From Leptospira_A sp046736045 (GTDB taxonomy: Bacteria; Spirochaetota; Leptospiria; Leptospirales; Leptospiraceae), in contig NZ_CP177134.1 of assembly GCF_046736045.1 (NCBI RefSeq), positions 1 through 64,000 on the forward strand: a stretch of DNA of 64,000 nucleotides. Direction: 5' to 3'. A model generated the notes under the pieces. It did not search any database, had not been told where the DNA came from, and saw only the letters and a program-made list of their open reading frames with translations. Below are positions 55,499-64,000 of the stretch, in pieces; the first letter of the stretch is position 1, and the number at the start of each line of letters is the position of its first letter. The position numbers were made by a program, and so were the translations under genes.

Positions 55499-56383
55499 AT
55501 GATTCCTCTATTTGGAGCAGTTTTGATTTCCCAAAGTTCGGAAAAAGACGGGAAACTACTACAGGCTTGGCTGAAATACCATTCCCTTACTGTCACAGAG
55601 GTTCATTCGAAAAATTGGAAGGACCATTCTTCCGGAGTTCTATTTTTTTCGAAACCCACACCCGAACTTGCAAAAGAATTATTGGAATGGAGCATTGAAC
55701 CATTGCTATTTGGTTCTTTTACGGAGTCGGAAAAAGAAAATTATCGGATCGCAGGTGTGAGTTTACTGTGGCAAGAAGATGGCAACAGTTTTACCGACTT
55801 CCCCATATTCCCAGCTAATGCAAGTTCTACGAACTGGGCTGTCTTCTCCGGTCGTCCCCGATTCGACAAACATCTTTTCAGTTTATTACGTGCGATGGGA
55901 GAAGTCGCATACACCGAAGGAGTGTTCGAACATTTGGTGGCAAGGATCAAAACAAGTCCGATTCATTTGGTACTTTTGGATTGGGATGTTGTACCTGCGC
56001 CCATTTCAAAATCCGTAGAAATTTTAAAATCGATTCAAAAGGAAAAACAAGTTCTGTTTCTAGGCTTGAAAAACTTTGAAAAGGAAAATCTATACAGGGA
56101 TCTTTCCCAAGGAATTTCAGAGATTTCCCCTTCTTTGTTCAATGATTCCGAAATTTTAGAAGTCATTTCCCGTTCCCTTCCCATAACAAAAAAAGAGGAA
56201 ATTCCCAAGTCCAATTCCGTTGGATTTAAAAAACTGGTCTTTGAATTTCAGGAAAAGAAAATTCCAGTACGTTACGGAATCGAGGAAAGGTTTGAGGAGA
56301 GTGCAGGGCCTGATCCCGAACAAAAGAAAATCAGGAATATACGAAAACTTTTTACCTGGTTGTATGGAATGTCATTCCACTAA
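55499..56383 (+). CDS. unrecognised protein, possibly receiver-like
   Basis: Not recognised. The 294 residues have no signal peptide. The middle (residues about 115-190) has alternating strands and helices with an acidic stretch (IHLVLLDWDVVPAPISKSVEIL) at a position like the phospho-acceptor strand of a degenerate response-regulator receiver. The C-terminus is highly charged. The 3' end overlaps the convergent gene by 12 bases. It is divergent from the PhaR-type gene by about 60 bases. Confidence 0.55.
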   Translation: MIPLFGAVLISQSSEKDGKLLQAWLKYHSLTVTEVHSKNWKDHSSGVLFFSKPTPELAKELLEWSIEPLLFGSFTESEKENYRIAGVSLLWQEDGNSFTDFPIFPANASSTNWAVFSGRPRFDKHLFSLLRAMGEVAYTEGVFEHLVARIKTSPIHLVLLDWDVVPAPISKSVEILKSIQKEKQVLFLGLKNFEKENLYRDLSQGISEISPSLFNDSEILEVISRSLPITKKEEIPKSNSVGFKKLVFEFQEKKIPVRYGIEERFEESAGPDPEQKKIRNIRKLFTWLYGMSFH

Positions 56384-57145
56384 ACGAAGGTCGTCCGTAG
56401 AAAGTTCGCTTGCTCCCCGATTCGGGAAAGCCTGTTCAAAAAATAAAGCGGCAAGCAAATCAAAGTCTTCATCTTCCGCCCTTCCCTCTTCTTCCCAAAC
56501 TTCATTTCTCCGTTTGATCAAAAGCGAGACTGTGGCATCTTCCAAAGAAAATTCAATCTTGGCTTTGTTCAATTCACGGATAAAATAATTCAAATTGAAG
56601 ATCACGTAATCACGAAAGAATCGTAAGCTGGCAAGAGTCGGTTCATACTTCAAGAGTGCTTCCGTCAAATAACAAGCGGTCTTCAACTCTTCCGTATTTT
56701 TCGTTTCTTTAAACGCTTTGAAAATACCACTGATCGTTTCATGCATGGAGATCGTGCTATGATAAGATCCTTTGATGAAATCCATATGTTCCTGATTCGA
56801 TCTTATATATTGCCAAACATCCATGATCTCTTTTGTTTCGATTGCCTGCTTTAAGGCAATATCGCATTCTTCCTCAGTCGGTACAGGATCAATGAGCAGA
56901 ATAAATAAAAATTTTGTTTCGTAAGCAAATCTGGATTCTTTAGGAATATAATATTCAATCCAGATAGGTTCTTTGTAATAATGAACTGCTTCCGTCGGAC
57001 TAAGGTCAGGAGTTACTTTTAAAGATTTGAGTTTTCTAACATCATCGGTTAAAACTTTTTTGCCTTCTACCCGTGTCCGACTGCGCTTGATTTGGCGAAG
57101 CTCGGATTTATTGAGGAGTGGTTTGGGCTTAAAAGGTTGCTCCAT
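56372..57145 (-). CDS. unrecognised cytoplasmic protein
   Basis: Not recognised. The 257 residues have a basic N-terminus (LNKSELRQIKRSRTRVEGKK), no signal and no clear membrane helix, and are predicted largely helical. They end in an acidic region (EEEGRAEDEDFDL). It lies 17 bases downstream of the TlpA-like gene on the same strand and may be part of that unit. It overlaps the convergent gene at its 3' end. Confidence 0.55.
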   Translation of the reverse strand: MEQPFKPKPLLNKSELRQIKRSRTRVEGKKVLTDDVRKLKSLKVTPDLSPTEAVHYYKEPIWIEYYIPKESRFAYETKFLFILLIDPVPTEEECDIALKQAIETKEIMDVWQYIRSNQEHMDFIKGSYHSTISMHETISGIFKAFKETKNTEELKTACYLTEALLKYEPTLASLRFFRDYVIFNLNYFIRELNKAKIEFSLEDATVSLLIKRRNEVWEEEGRAEDEDFDLLAALFFEQAFPNRGASELSTDDLRLVE

Positions 57146-57162
57146 ACTAAATCATCGGTTAT

Positions 57163-57678
57163 TTAAAAGAGAGTCGTGAGAAAAGAACGTAACCAAAAAC
57201 TCATAGGGCTGATAATCCCTGTGTCCGCAAAAACAACTTCTCCTTTCGCATTTAAAAAAACTGTGGTCGGAAATGCGGTAATTCCCCAATCCCTAAGCAA
57301 TTGGTAGTTGCCTTGCAAAACAGGATAATTGATGTCATGGTCTTTGATGTATTTTTGCAAAACTTCCGGAGAATTTTCTTCATCAGGTGCTACCACTGAT
57401 AAAAACGGAACTTTATCCCGGTTGAGAAGATTCAAATTCGAATTTAAAATATAAGAATAACCTTTGCAGACGGTGCACCAAGTGGCCCAAAAATAAATTA
57501 CCTTGGGCTTCTTTTCCCATGAAATCGCTTCGCCGGGTGTCTCTGCAAGAGTTTCGATCGGAATGCGCGGATCAAATCCTCTTCCTTTGAAAAATCCAAA
57601 GACCAAAGTTGCTATAAAAAAGATAAAAAATGCAGAAACAACTTTAAACTTGTACGGCCAATTCTTCCAAAAGATCAT
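57163..57678 (-). CDS. TlpA-like membrane-anchored thioredoxin-fold protein
   Basis: From the ATG at 57678 (AGGGG 8 nt upstream) there are 171 residues. A membrane anchor spans residues about 12-30 (VVSAFFIFFIATLVFGFF). A thioredoxin fold follows with WCTVC at the active site and the cis-proline loop ITAFPTTVFLN. TlpA/ResA-type proteins reduce disulfides outside the cytoplasmic membrane, often for cytochrome maturation. It is 10 bases downstream of the prenyltransferase gene. Confidence 0.85.
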   Translation of the reverse strand: MIFWKNWPYKFKVVSAFFIFFIATLVFGFFKGRGFDPRIPIETLAETPGEAISWEKKPKVIYFWATWCTVCKGYSYILNSNLNLLNRDKVPFLSVVAPDEENSPEVLQKYIKDHDINYPVLQGNYQLLRDWGITAFPTTVFLNAKGEVVFADTGIISPMSFWLRSFLTTLF

Positions 57679-57688
57679 TTTTAGTCCC

Positions 57689-58588
57689 CTATTGTAAGAC
57701 TGGCAAAAGGACTGATAAGTTTCCAAACATCAAAAATAACACCAGGAAGAGCCAAAGCACTCCTGAGATCAAAACAGACTTGTCTGTCAAAATCGCTTTT
57801 GTCGGGTCGTGACCCATGTTTTTGATATAAATGATATAAAGACTTCTGAAAATCGCATACACTACAATAGGAACCGTATAAACCAGATTTTCAGTTCCCA
57901 AGTTTTTAGCGGTTGTCGGGCTGACTGCATACATAACGTAACTAACAAGAGTTAATGTGGAAGTGATCGCCATCATCAAATCCAGAAATTCCAAAGAGTA
58001 TTCTTCTAAAATCTTTCTGTGTTTGCCTGCATTTTCCTGAAGGATATTGATCTCTCCCCGTCTTTTGGAAAATCCCCAAAACAGAGCGAGTGTAAATGTA
58101 CAAAGAAGCAACCAATGTGAAAATTGAACATTGATGACAACTGCACCTGCAATGGCACGAAGTACAAATCCGATGGAAATGCTCATCACATCCAAAATGA
58201 CGATATGTTTCAAAATCTTGCTATAAACGATATTGAAGATCAGATAAAAAAGTGTCAGAAAAAAGAAAACGGGAGAAAGCCAATAAGATCCGATCAGTGC
58301 GAATGGAAGGATAACTCCGGTTATAGCAAGCGCAAGGCCGGCATCCAATGCTCCGCTTGCGAGAGGGCGGTGTTTTTTTTCGGGATGTTTCGCATCTTCT
58401 TCTTTGTCTAAAAAATCGTTAAACACATACTGGGAACTGGCAACAAAGGAAAATAAGACAAAAGCAACACATACACGAATCAGCGCAGTCTCATCGAATA
58501 TTTTTTTGGAAAAGATAAGCCCCGCAAACAGGATCACGTTTTTGATCCACTGCGGAAGCCTCATTAATTTTAAATAAAGTAGTATCAC
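57689..58588 (-). CDS. UbiA-family prenyltransferase, decaprenyl-phosphate phosphoribosyltransferase-like
   Basis: This 299-residue integral membrane protein has about eight or nine helices. The beginning LMRLPQWIKNVILFAGLIFSKK and the first Asp-rich motif NDFLDKEEDAKHPEKKHRPLASG (given in parts: NDFLDKEEDA, KHRPLASG) match the DPPR synthase subgroup, which transfers phosphoribose to polyprenyl phosphate. A second motif lies in KRRGEINIL. It starts at GTG, 6 bases after the preceding gene. Its donor and acceptor here are not proven. Confidence 0.82.
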   Translation of the reverse strand: MILLYLKLMRLPQWIKNVILFAGLIFSKKIFDETALIRVCVAFVLFSFVASSQYVFNDFLDKEEDAKHPEKKHRPLASGALDAGLALAITGVILPFALIGSYWLSPVFFFLTLFYLIFNIVYSKILKHIVILDVMSISIGFVLRAIAGAVVINVQFSHWLLLCTFTLALFWGFSKRRGEINILQENAGKHRKILEEYSLEFLDLMMAITSTLTLVSYVMYAVSPTTAKNLGTENLVYTVPIVVYAIFRSLYIIYIKNMGHDPTKAILTDKSVLISGVLWLFLVLFLMFGNLSVLLPVLQ

Positions 58589-58594
58589 GGATAT

Positions 58595-59626
58595 TTAATT
58601 GATAAACTTTTTATATGCTTCCAAATGGCGCATTTTCAATTCAACGGAAGATGCATCCGTAACCGCCGGAAAGTATATGATAAAGTAAGGGTCATTGCCG
58701 GTGGATTGCATCTCGATCGGGCTTCCCGTCTTTGCTTTCCCGGAAGTCTTCATATCATTGATCGGGCCGAATTTGTCTTTGTCTTTCGGGAGGAAATTTT
58801 CATCCAATCGAAAGTCCCTTTCAAACAGAACCTTTCCCTTGGCATCCAAAACCTTTAAAGTATCCACAGAATATCTCATTCTGCTTTGCTGAATCGGGTC
58901 GATGCGAATCCCCTTTAACTCTTGTTTCACGGGAGTAGTGAATTTGTATACCACCCACTCTCCTTTTTTTGTCAAATCTACTGGAATTTTTGCAGTGGCT
59001 TCATCTACAGGATTCGGAAATTCGGACGATAAAAAATAAACCTGAATGTCCGTCTGTTTCATATCGGGGCGGGTGATTTTCCCGTAAGCATAAGAACCCA
59101 AAAGAACCGTCAAAATCAAAGAGACGATACTAGCTTGAACAAAGATCCGATTTTTGAATCCTGTGAGTGCCGTATAAAGTTCGGATTTTTTGATTTGTTT
59201 GAAATGGCGGTTGAGTTCGGAAATCAGATCGAAAAGTTTTGATTCCAAATTTTCAAGATCATCTTCCTTCAAGCTGAGAAAAGTAGCGGATGATAATGCC
59301 AGAACATCAGAGTAAGGTTCGTATATTTTCGTTAGACTTTCATTTCCCAATCGTGAGATTTCGGATTTCCAATCAGCGCCTAACCTTGTTTCAGGTTTTC
59401 CGAAAAACCGCAAAGAAATATTGACTGTATCCAGTGCAAGCAGCCCGCAAATCACAAACCCATCTTCAAGCTTTCCATTGGAATTTAAAACTTCAACTGA
59501 TTCCAATCTGGAATATATCTTTTCGAATGTTTCCTCTAGATTTGTTTTTTTCCGTTCTTTTTCAGTTTCTTCTTCGGAAAGATTTGGTTTCTTAAATCCA
59601 ATCTTTATATAATCAATTAATGCCAT
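58595..59626 (-). CDS. single-pass membrane protein of unknown function
   Basis: Not recognised. From the ATG at 59626 (AAAGG 8 nt upstream, preferred to the TTG at 59632) there are 343 residues. The N-terminal half is helical and acidic, one membrane helix lies at about residues 165-185 (ASIVSLILTVLLGSYAYG), and the C-terminal half is a beta-rich outer domain (VYKFTTPVKQELKGIRIDP). The domain ends in a conserved-looking FIIYFPAVTDASSVELKMRH. It lies just upstream of the prenyltransferase gene and may function with it. Confidence 0.6.
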   Translation of the reverse strand: MALIDYIKIGFKKPNLSEEETEKERKKTNLEETFEKIYSRLESVEVLNSNGKLEDGFVICGLLALDTVNISLRFFGKPETRLGADWKSEISRLGNESLTKIYEPYSDVLALSSATFLSLKEDDLENLESKLFDLISELNRHFKQIKKSELYTALTGFKNRIFVQASIVSLILTVLLGSYAYGKITRPDMKQTDIQVYFLSSEFPNPVDEATAKIPVDLTKKGEWVVYKFTTPVKQELKGIRIDPIQQSRMRYSVDTLKVLDAKGKVLFERDFRLDENFLPKDKDKFGPINDMKTSGKAKTGSPIEMQSTGNDPYFIIYFPAVTDASSVELKMRHLEAYKKFIN

Positions 59627-59686
59627 AAACAAACCTTTCGATCCTTCAGATTTTTAAATTCACACAAGCAAAGTAAAGTAATTTTC

Positions 59687-61234
59687 TTAACCGACTTGTA
59701 TCTTGACTCCGTCGTCTACACCACCCATTTTAGGAACTCCCGAATGTCCTGTAGCTGAAATCAAAATGGTAAAAATTCCCACTCTACCAACATACATAAT
59801 GAATGCATAAAGTAATTTTTCCACATCTCCCAGTTGAGGAGTCAGGTTAAGAGTGAAACCCACCGTTGAAAAAGCCGATATCATCTCGAAAAAAATAACA
59901 TGCAAAGAATGTTGGTTTCCATCCAAAACTCCCAGTACGATAAATGCGAATGCCAAGGCAAGAGTTGCTAAAAAATAAACCCGAATCGCAACAGCGACTG
60001 AATTTTTAGAAACAACTTCCCCGAAAAGCATAACCGGTTTGTAGGGTTGTATGACATTCTTCAGATAAGCAAGCAACAGCACAAACGTAGTAATTTTAAT
60101 ACCGCCGGCAGTTCCTTGCGGACCACCTCCGATAAACATGAGTACGGTGATGATGATGATGGACGCATCATTCAGATTTCCCATATCCATAGTTTGGAAA
60201 CCGGCGGTTCTCGCACAGGTTGAAATGAAAATCGCATTGGCAATCTTGTCAATCTGTCCGAGAGAACTGAATGTATGAGGATTTCCTTTTTCCAAAAGAT
60301 AAACTCCGATAGCACCAAACAATACCAAGACGATAGATCCGAAAACAAGCAATCTGGATTGAATACGCGTGGACTCCCCTCTCAGATGTTGATTGTAATT
60401 TTCAATCCTTCCTTCCAAAAAGGCGGATATTTGTGCAGGCAAAAGAAAAAGTTTCGGAATCTCTCCCGTCGTTAAAGTTTTTTTAAGAAGGATGGTCTCT
60501 GCAACAATTTCGATTTTGCTAACGATTCTGAACATCACAGTGAGTAGAAATTTTTCCAAAAGAATGATAACCGGAAATCCGATACCGCCTAAAATCACAA
60601 GACCGGAAACTATGTACAAACTGAACGGATCATGCCGCAATGAGGATAAATCATTCGTAATCGAAAAACCGGCGTTATTGAATGCGGATACTGCCGTAAA
60701 AATGGAAAAAAACCATCTTTCATTTCCACCTTCCGCACCGTCAGGCATATGAAGATACAAACCGATGGCTCCCAATAACTCGAGAGTGAAGGAAATATTG
60801 ATAATGGAAAGAAGCATCCGGTTCACTTCATTCGATTTTAATTTTTCAGTTTCTTCTCCCTTGTCGATGGCTGCGGTTACAAATGCATTGAATTTCGAAT
60901 TTCTGGAAATTCCCTTGATGATTAAAAAACCGATGATCACTGTAAAACTAATGATCCCCAGTCCTCCCAATTGAATGAGAGAAAGAATGATCCAATGGGT
61001 TCCGTGATTCAAATGAGATAAATTCACCGGAGAAAGTCCGGTTACACAAAGTGAGGAAGCTGATAAATAGAAGGAATCTATATAGGAAATCTCCCCTCTT
61101 TCGCTGCTATAGATGAAAAAAGATCCTATAAATATGGCTGATAAAAACCCAAGGCAAACAACCCGGGCAAAAGACATCGTTCTGAAAAATCGCCTAAGAC
61201 GTGATAAGATCAATTGGATCAAATTTCTCCCCAA
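59687..61234 (-). CDS. TrkH/KtrB-type potassium uptake membrane subunit
   Basis: This 515-residue membrane protein has four pore-loop repeats of the SKT superfamily: SLCVTGLSPVN, FNNAGFSIT, RTAGFQTMDMG and FSTVGFTLN, each carrying the selectivity-filter glycine. LIQLGGLGIISF is typical of KtrB. Such subunits conduct K+ (or Na+-coupled K+) and need a KtrA/TrkA regulator, not seen here. The start is TTG after AGGACT; a second TTG 12 bases later is possible. Confidence 0.9.
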   Translation of the reverse strand: MGRNLIQLILSRLRRFFRTMSFARVVCLGFLSAIFIGSFFIYSSERGEISYIDSFYLSASSLCVTGLSPVNLSHLNHGTHWIILSLIQLGGLGIISFTVIIGFLIIKGISRNSKFNAFVTAAIDKGEETEKLKSNEVNRMLLSIINISFTLELLGAIGLYLHMPDGAEGGNERWFFSIFTAVSAFNNAGFSITNDLSSLRHDPFSLYIVSGLVILGGIGFPVIILLEKFLLTVMFRIVSKIEIVAETILLKKTLTTGEIPKLFLLPAQISAFLEGRIENYNQHLRGESTRIQSRLLVFGSIVLVLFGAIGVYLLEKGNPHTFSSLGQIDKIANAIFISTCARTAGFQTMDMGNLNDASIIIITVLMFIGGGPQGTAGGIKITTFVLLLAYLKNVIQPYKPVMLFGEVVSKNSVAVAIRVYFLATLALAFAFIVLGVLDGNQHSLHVIFFEMISAFSTVGFTLNLTPQLGDVEKLLYAFIMYVGRVGIFTILISATGHSGVPKMGGVDDGVKIQVG

Positions 61235-61298
61235 AGTCCTAGGATTTTGCCCTGGCTAAAAAGCCCAAGTACTTTACAAATGAGCTTAATTTCAGAAT

Positions 61299-61328
61299 TT
61301 GGTAGAATCTAAATTTTTTTCATAGAAT
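61299..61328 (+). promoter_or_regulatory. possible fusA promoter
   Basis: TTGGTA (61299-61304), 18 nt and TAGAAT (61323-61328) form a moderate sigma70 match. The predicted start at about 61335 leaves a very short leader that still contains GAGGAA. A second TAGAAT lies upstream. Confidence 0.35.
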
Positions 61329-61343
61329 ATTTTCGAGGAAAGT

Positions 61344-63461
<2,118 letters not shown>

Positions 63462-63578
63462 AACGTAAAATGCTCCCGGCTCCTGCTCGCGTGACTTCGT
63501 GTCACGACTCACGAGCTTCGGCCGTCCTGGCCTCGCTGCCGCCAGAAACATTTTACTTGTTTTAAGATTCTTTTTACT
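63462..63578 (+). other. fusA 3' region with nested stem
   Basis: CGTGAC-TTCGT-GTCACG (63490-63506) is nested inside GCTCG/CGAGC (63485-63516), and GGCC-gtcct-GGCC follows at 63520-63533. No U-run follows these stems; the true terminator is about 70 bases further on. The GC-rich structure resembles an inserted palindromic element. Confidence 0.4.
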
Positions 63579-63609
63579 AAAAGCCAAACCTAAAAGGTTT
63601 GGCTTTTTT
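63579..63609 (+). terminator. intrinsic terminator of fusA
   Basis: AAAAGCCAAACC pairs with GGTTTGGCTTTT around the loop TAAAA, giving a perfect 12-bp stem that runs into a T-tract. It lies about 120 bases after the fusA stop. Confidence 0.92.
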
Positions 63610-63670
63610 GTTTTCTTTCCCCTCCGTGAACGCCTCCCTCCCGGGAGAAAATTTCTATCTTTACGAGGAT

Positions 63671-63754
63671 GTGCCAAGGGATCGCCATTCCGGCTGACGA
63701 GCACCCTTGCCTTAGAGAAAGCCCGGTCGGCACGGAAGTTGCTGAGGCACCCCC
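63671..63754 (+). repeat. REP-like intergenic palindromic element
   Basis: This 84-bp element is bounded by GTGCC and GGCAC and contains AAGGGATCG, GAGCACCC, AAAGCCCGGTCGG and GAGGCACCCC. The words GGGATnG and AAAGCCCGGTCGG are shared with the element at 5770-5910, and the order GGAT-GAGCnCCC-AGCCnGG-GGCnCCC with the B elements at 23.05 and 32.83 kb. Confidence 0.5.
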
Positions 63755-63805
63755 AAAAACAAATGAATGAAATCACAAAAATGTCGAAGTTAATACTAGG
63801 TTCTT

Positions 63806-64000
63806 ATGCGAAATCGTTTGTTACAAATCTGCCTTTTGTCCGTTCTTTTGGGAACACTGACAAATAAGGGAATTGCAAAACAGAATCCTTCCCACACGAG
63901 CACCTATCGGGTACAAGCTGGTGACTCTTGGTGGGGGATCGCCAAAAAGCTAGGGATCACTCCGAAAGAACTTGCAGCTATCAATGGAAGAACGGAAAAA
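63806..64000 (+). CDS. LysM-domain protein, 3' end outside window
   Basis: The frame opens at the ATG at 63806 and runs to the window edge (65 codons, no stop). The first 25 residues (RNRLLQICLLSVLLGTL) are a signal peptide. A LysM motif follows: YRVQAGDSWWGIAKKLGITP and ELAAING, which binds peptidoglycan N-acetylglucosamine. It may be a cell-wall hydrolase or a scaffold. It is partial, so the catalytic part, if any, is not visible. Confidence 0.8.
   Translation, partial: MRNRLLQICLLSVLLGTLTNKGIAKQNPSHTSTYRVQAGDSWWGIAKKLGITPKELAAINGRTEK

Noticed and set aside
63499..63867. 122-residue plus-strand ORF after fusA
   Set aside because: It runs through the fusA terminator and the REP-like element, and competes with the LysM gene frame.

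Overview
The window reads as chromosomal DNA of a Leptospira species, a spirochaete, and most likely one of the free-living (saprophytic) lineages. The evidence is a 16S rRNA gene standing alone without 23S, 5S or tRNA neighbours, a hook operon fliK-flgD-flgE, an EF-G of the spirochaetal/mitochondrial EFG1 type, many lipoproteins with loose spirochaetal lipoboxes, and a complete haem biosynthesis locus with a fused HemC/HemD. No phage, IS element, CRISPR array or tRNA gene was seen. The species cannot be fixed from sequence alone.

Layout. 0-2 kb: 16S rRNA (minus). 2-6 kb: an Aer-like PAS chemoreceptor and a six-bladed NHL-repeat lipoprotein. 6-13 kb: mqo, a PA0069-type radical SAM protein, a SET-domain protein, trpC, two STAS proteins, murD and a secreted unknown. 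13-19 kb (minus): a GAF/HD-GYP protein and a translationally coupled pair, a polytopic membrane protein and a TPR/Rossmann protein. 19-22.6 kb (minus): fliK-flgD-flgE ending at a clear intrinsic terminator. 23-38 kb: a sulfate assimilation region, made of sbp-cysTWA (uptake), cysH-cysD-cysN (sulfate to APS to sulfite, with no APS kinase), cysJ-cysI (sulfite to sulfide) and a SUMT/precorrin-2 dehydrogenase pair for the sirohaem of CysI. Embedded in it is a DCC protein/TauD-like oxygenase/BASS transporter trio of unknown substrate. cysK lies at 53 kb.

38-41 kb: a polytopic membrane protein, a lipoprotein, the RNase P RNA gene and msrB. 41.5-51 kb: hemA-hemCD-hemB-hemL-hemE-hemN-hemG, mostly overlapping, with hemH convergent, covering the route from glutamyl-tRNA to haem. 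A Fur-box-like site precedes hemA. 51-61 kb (mainly minus): topA, cysK, a HEAT-repeat protein, a PhaR-type regulator, unknowns, a TlpA-like thioredoxin, a UbiA-family prenyltransferase and a TrkH/KtrB K+ channel subunit. 61-64 kb: fusA with an intrinsic terminator, a REP-like element and the start of a LysM protein.

Several things stand out. Two families of dispersed intergenic repeats are present. Three or four genes have a promoter placed so that transcription would begin at the start codon, which suggests leaderless mRNAs. trpC and topA need an upstream extension that has no ATG, GTG or TTG. The start codon of a lipoprotein lies in the loop of a perfect 12-bp hairpin just downstream of rnpB. 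FlgE has Ser where the hook-crosslinking Cys of other spirochaetes is expected. All promoter, operator and repeat calls were made by eye.
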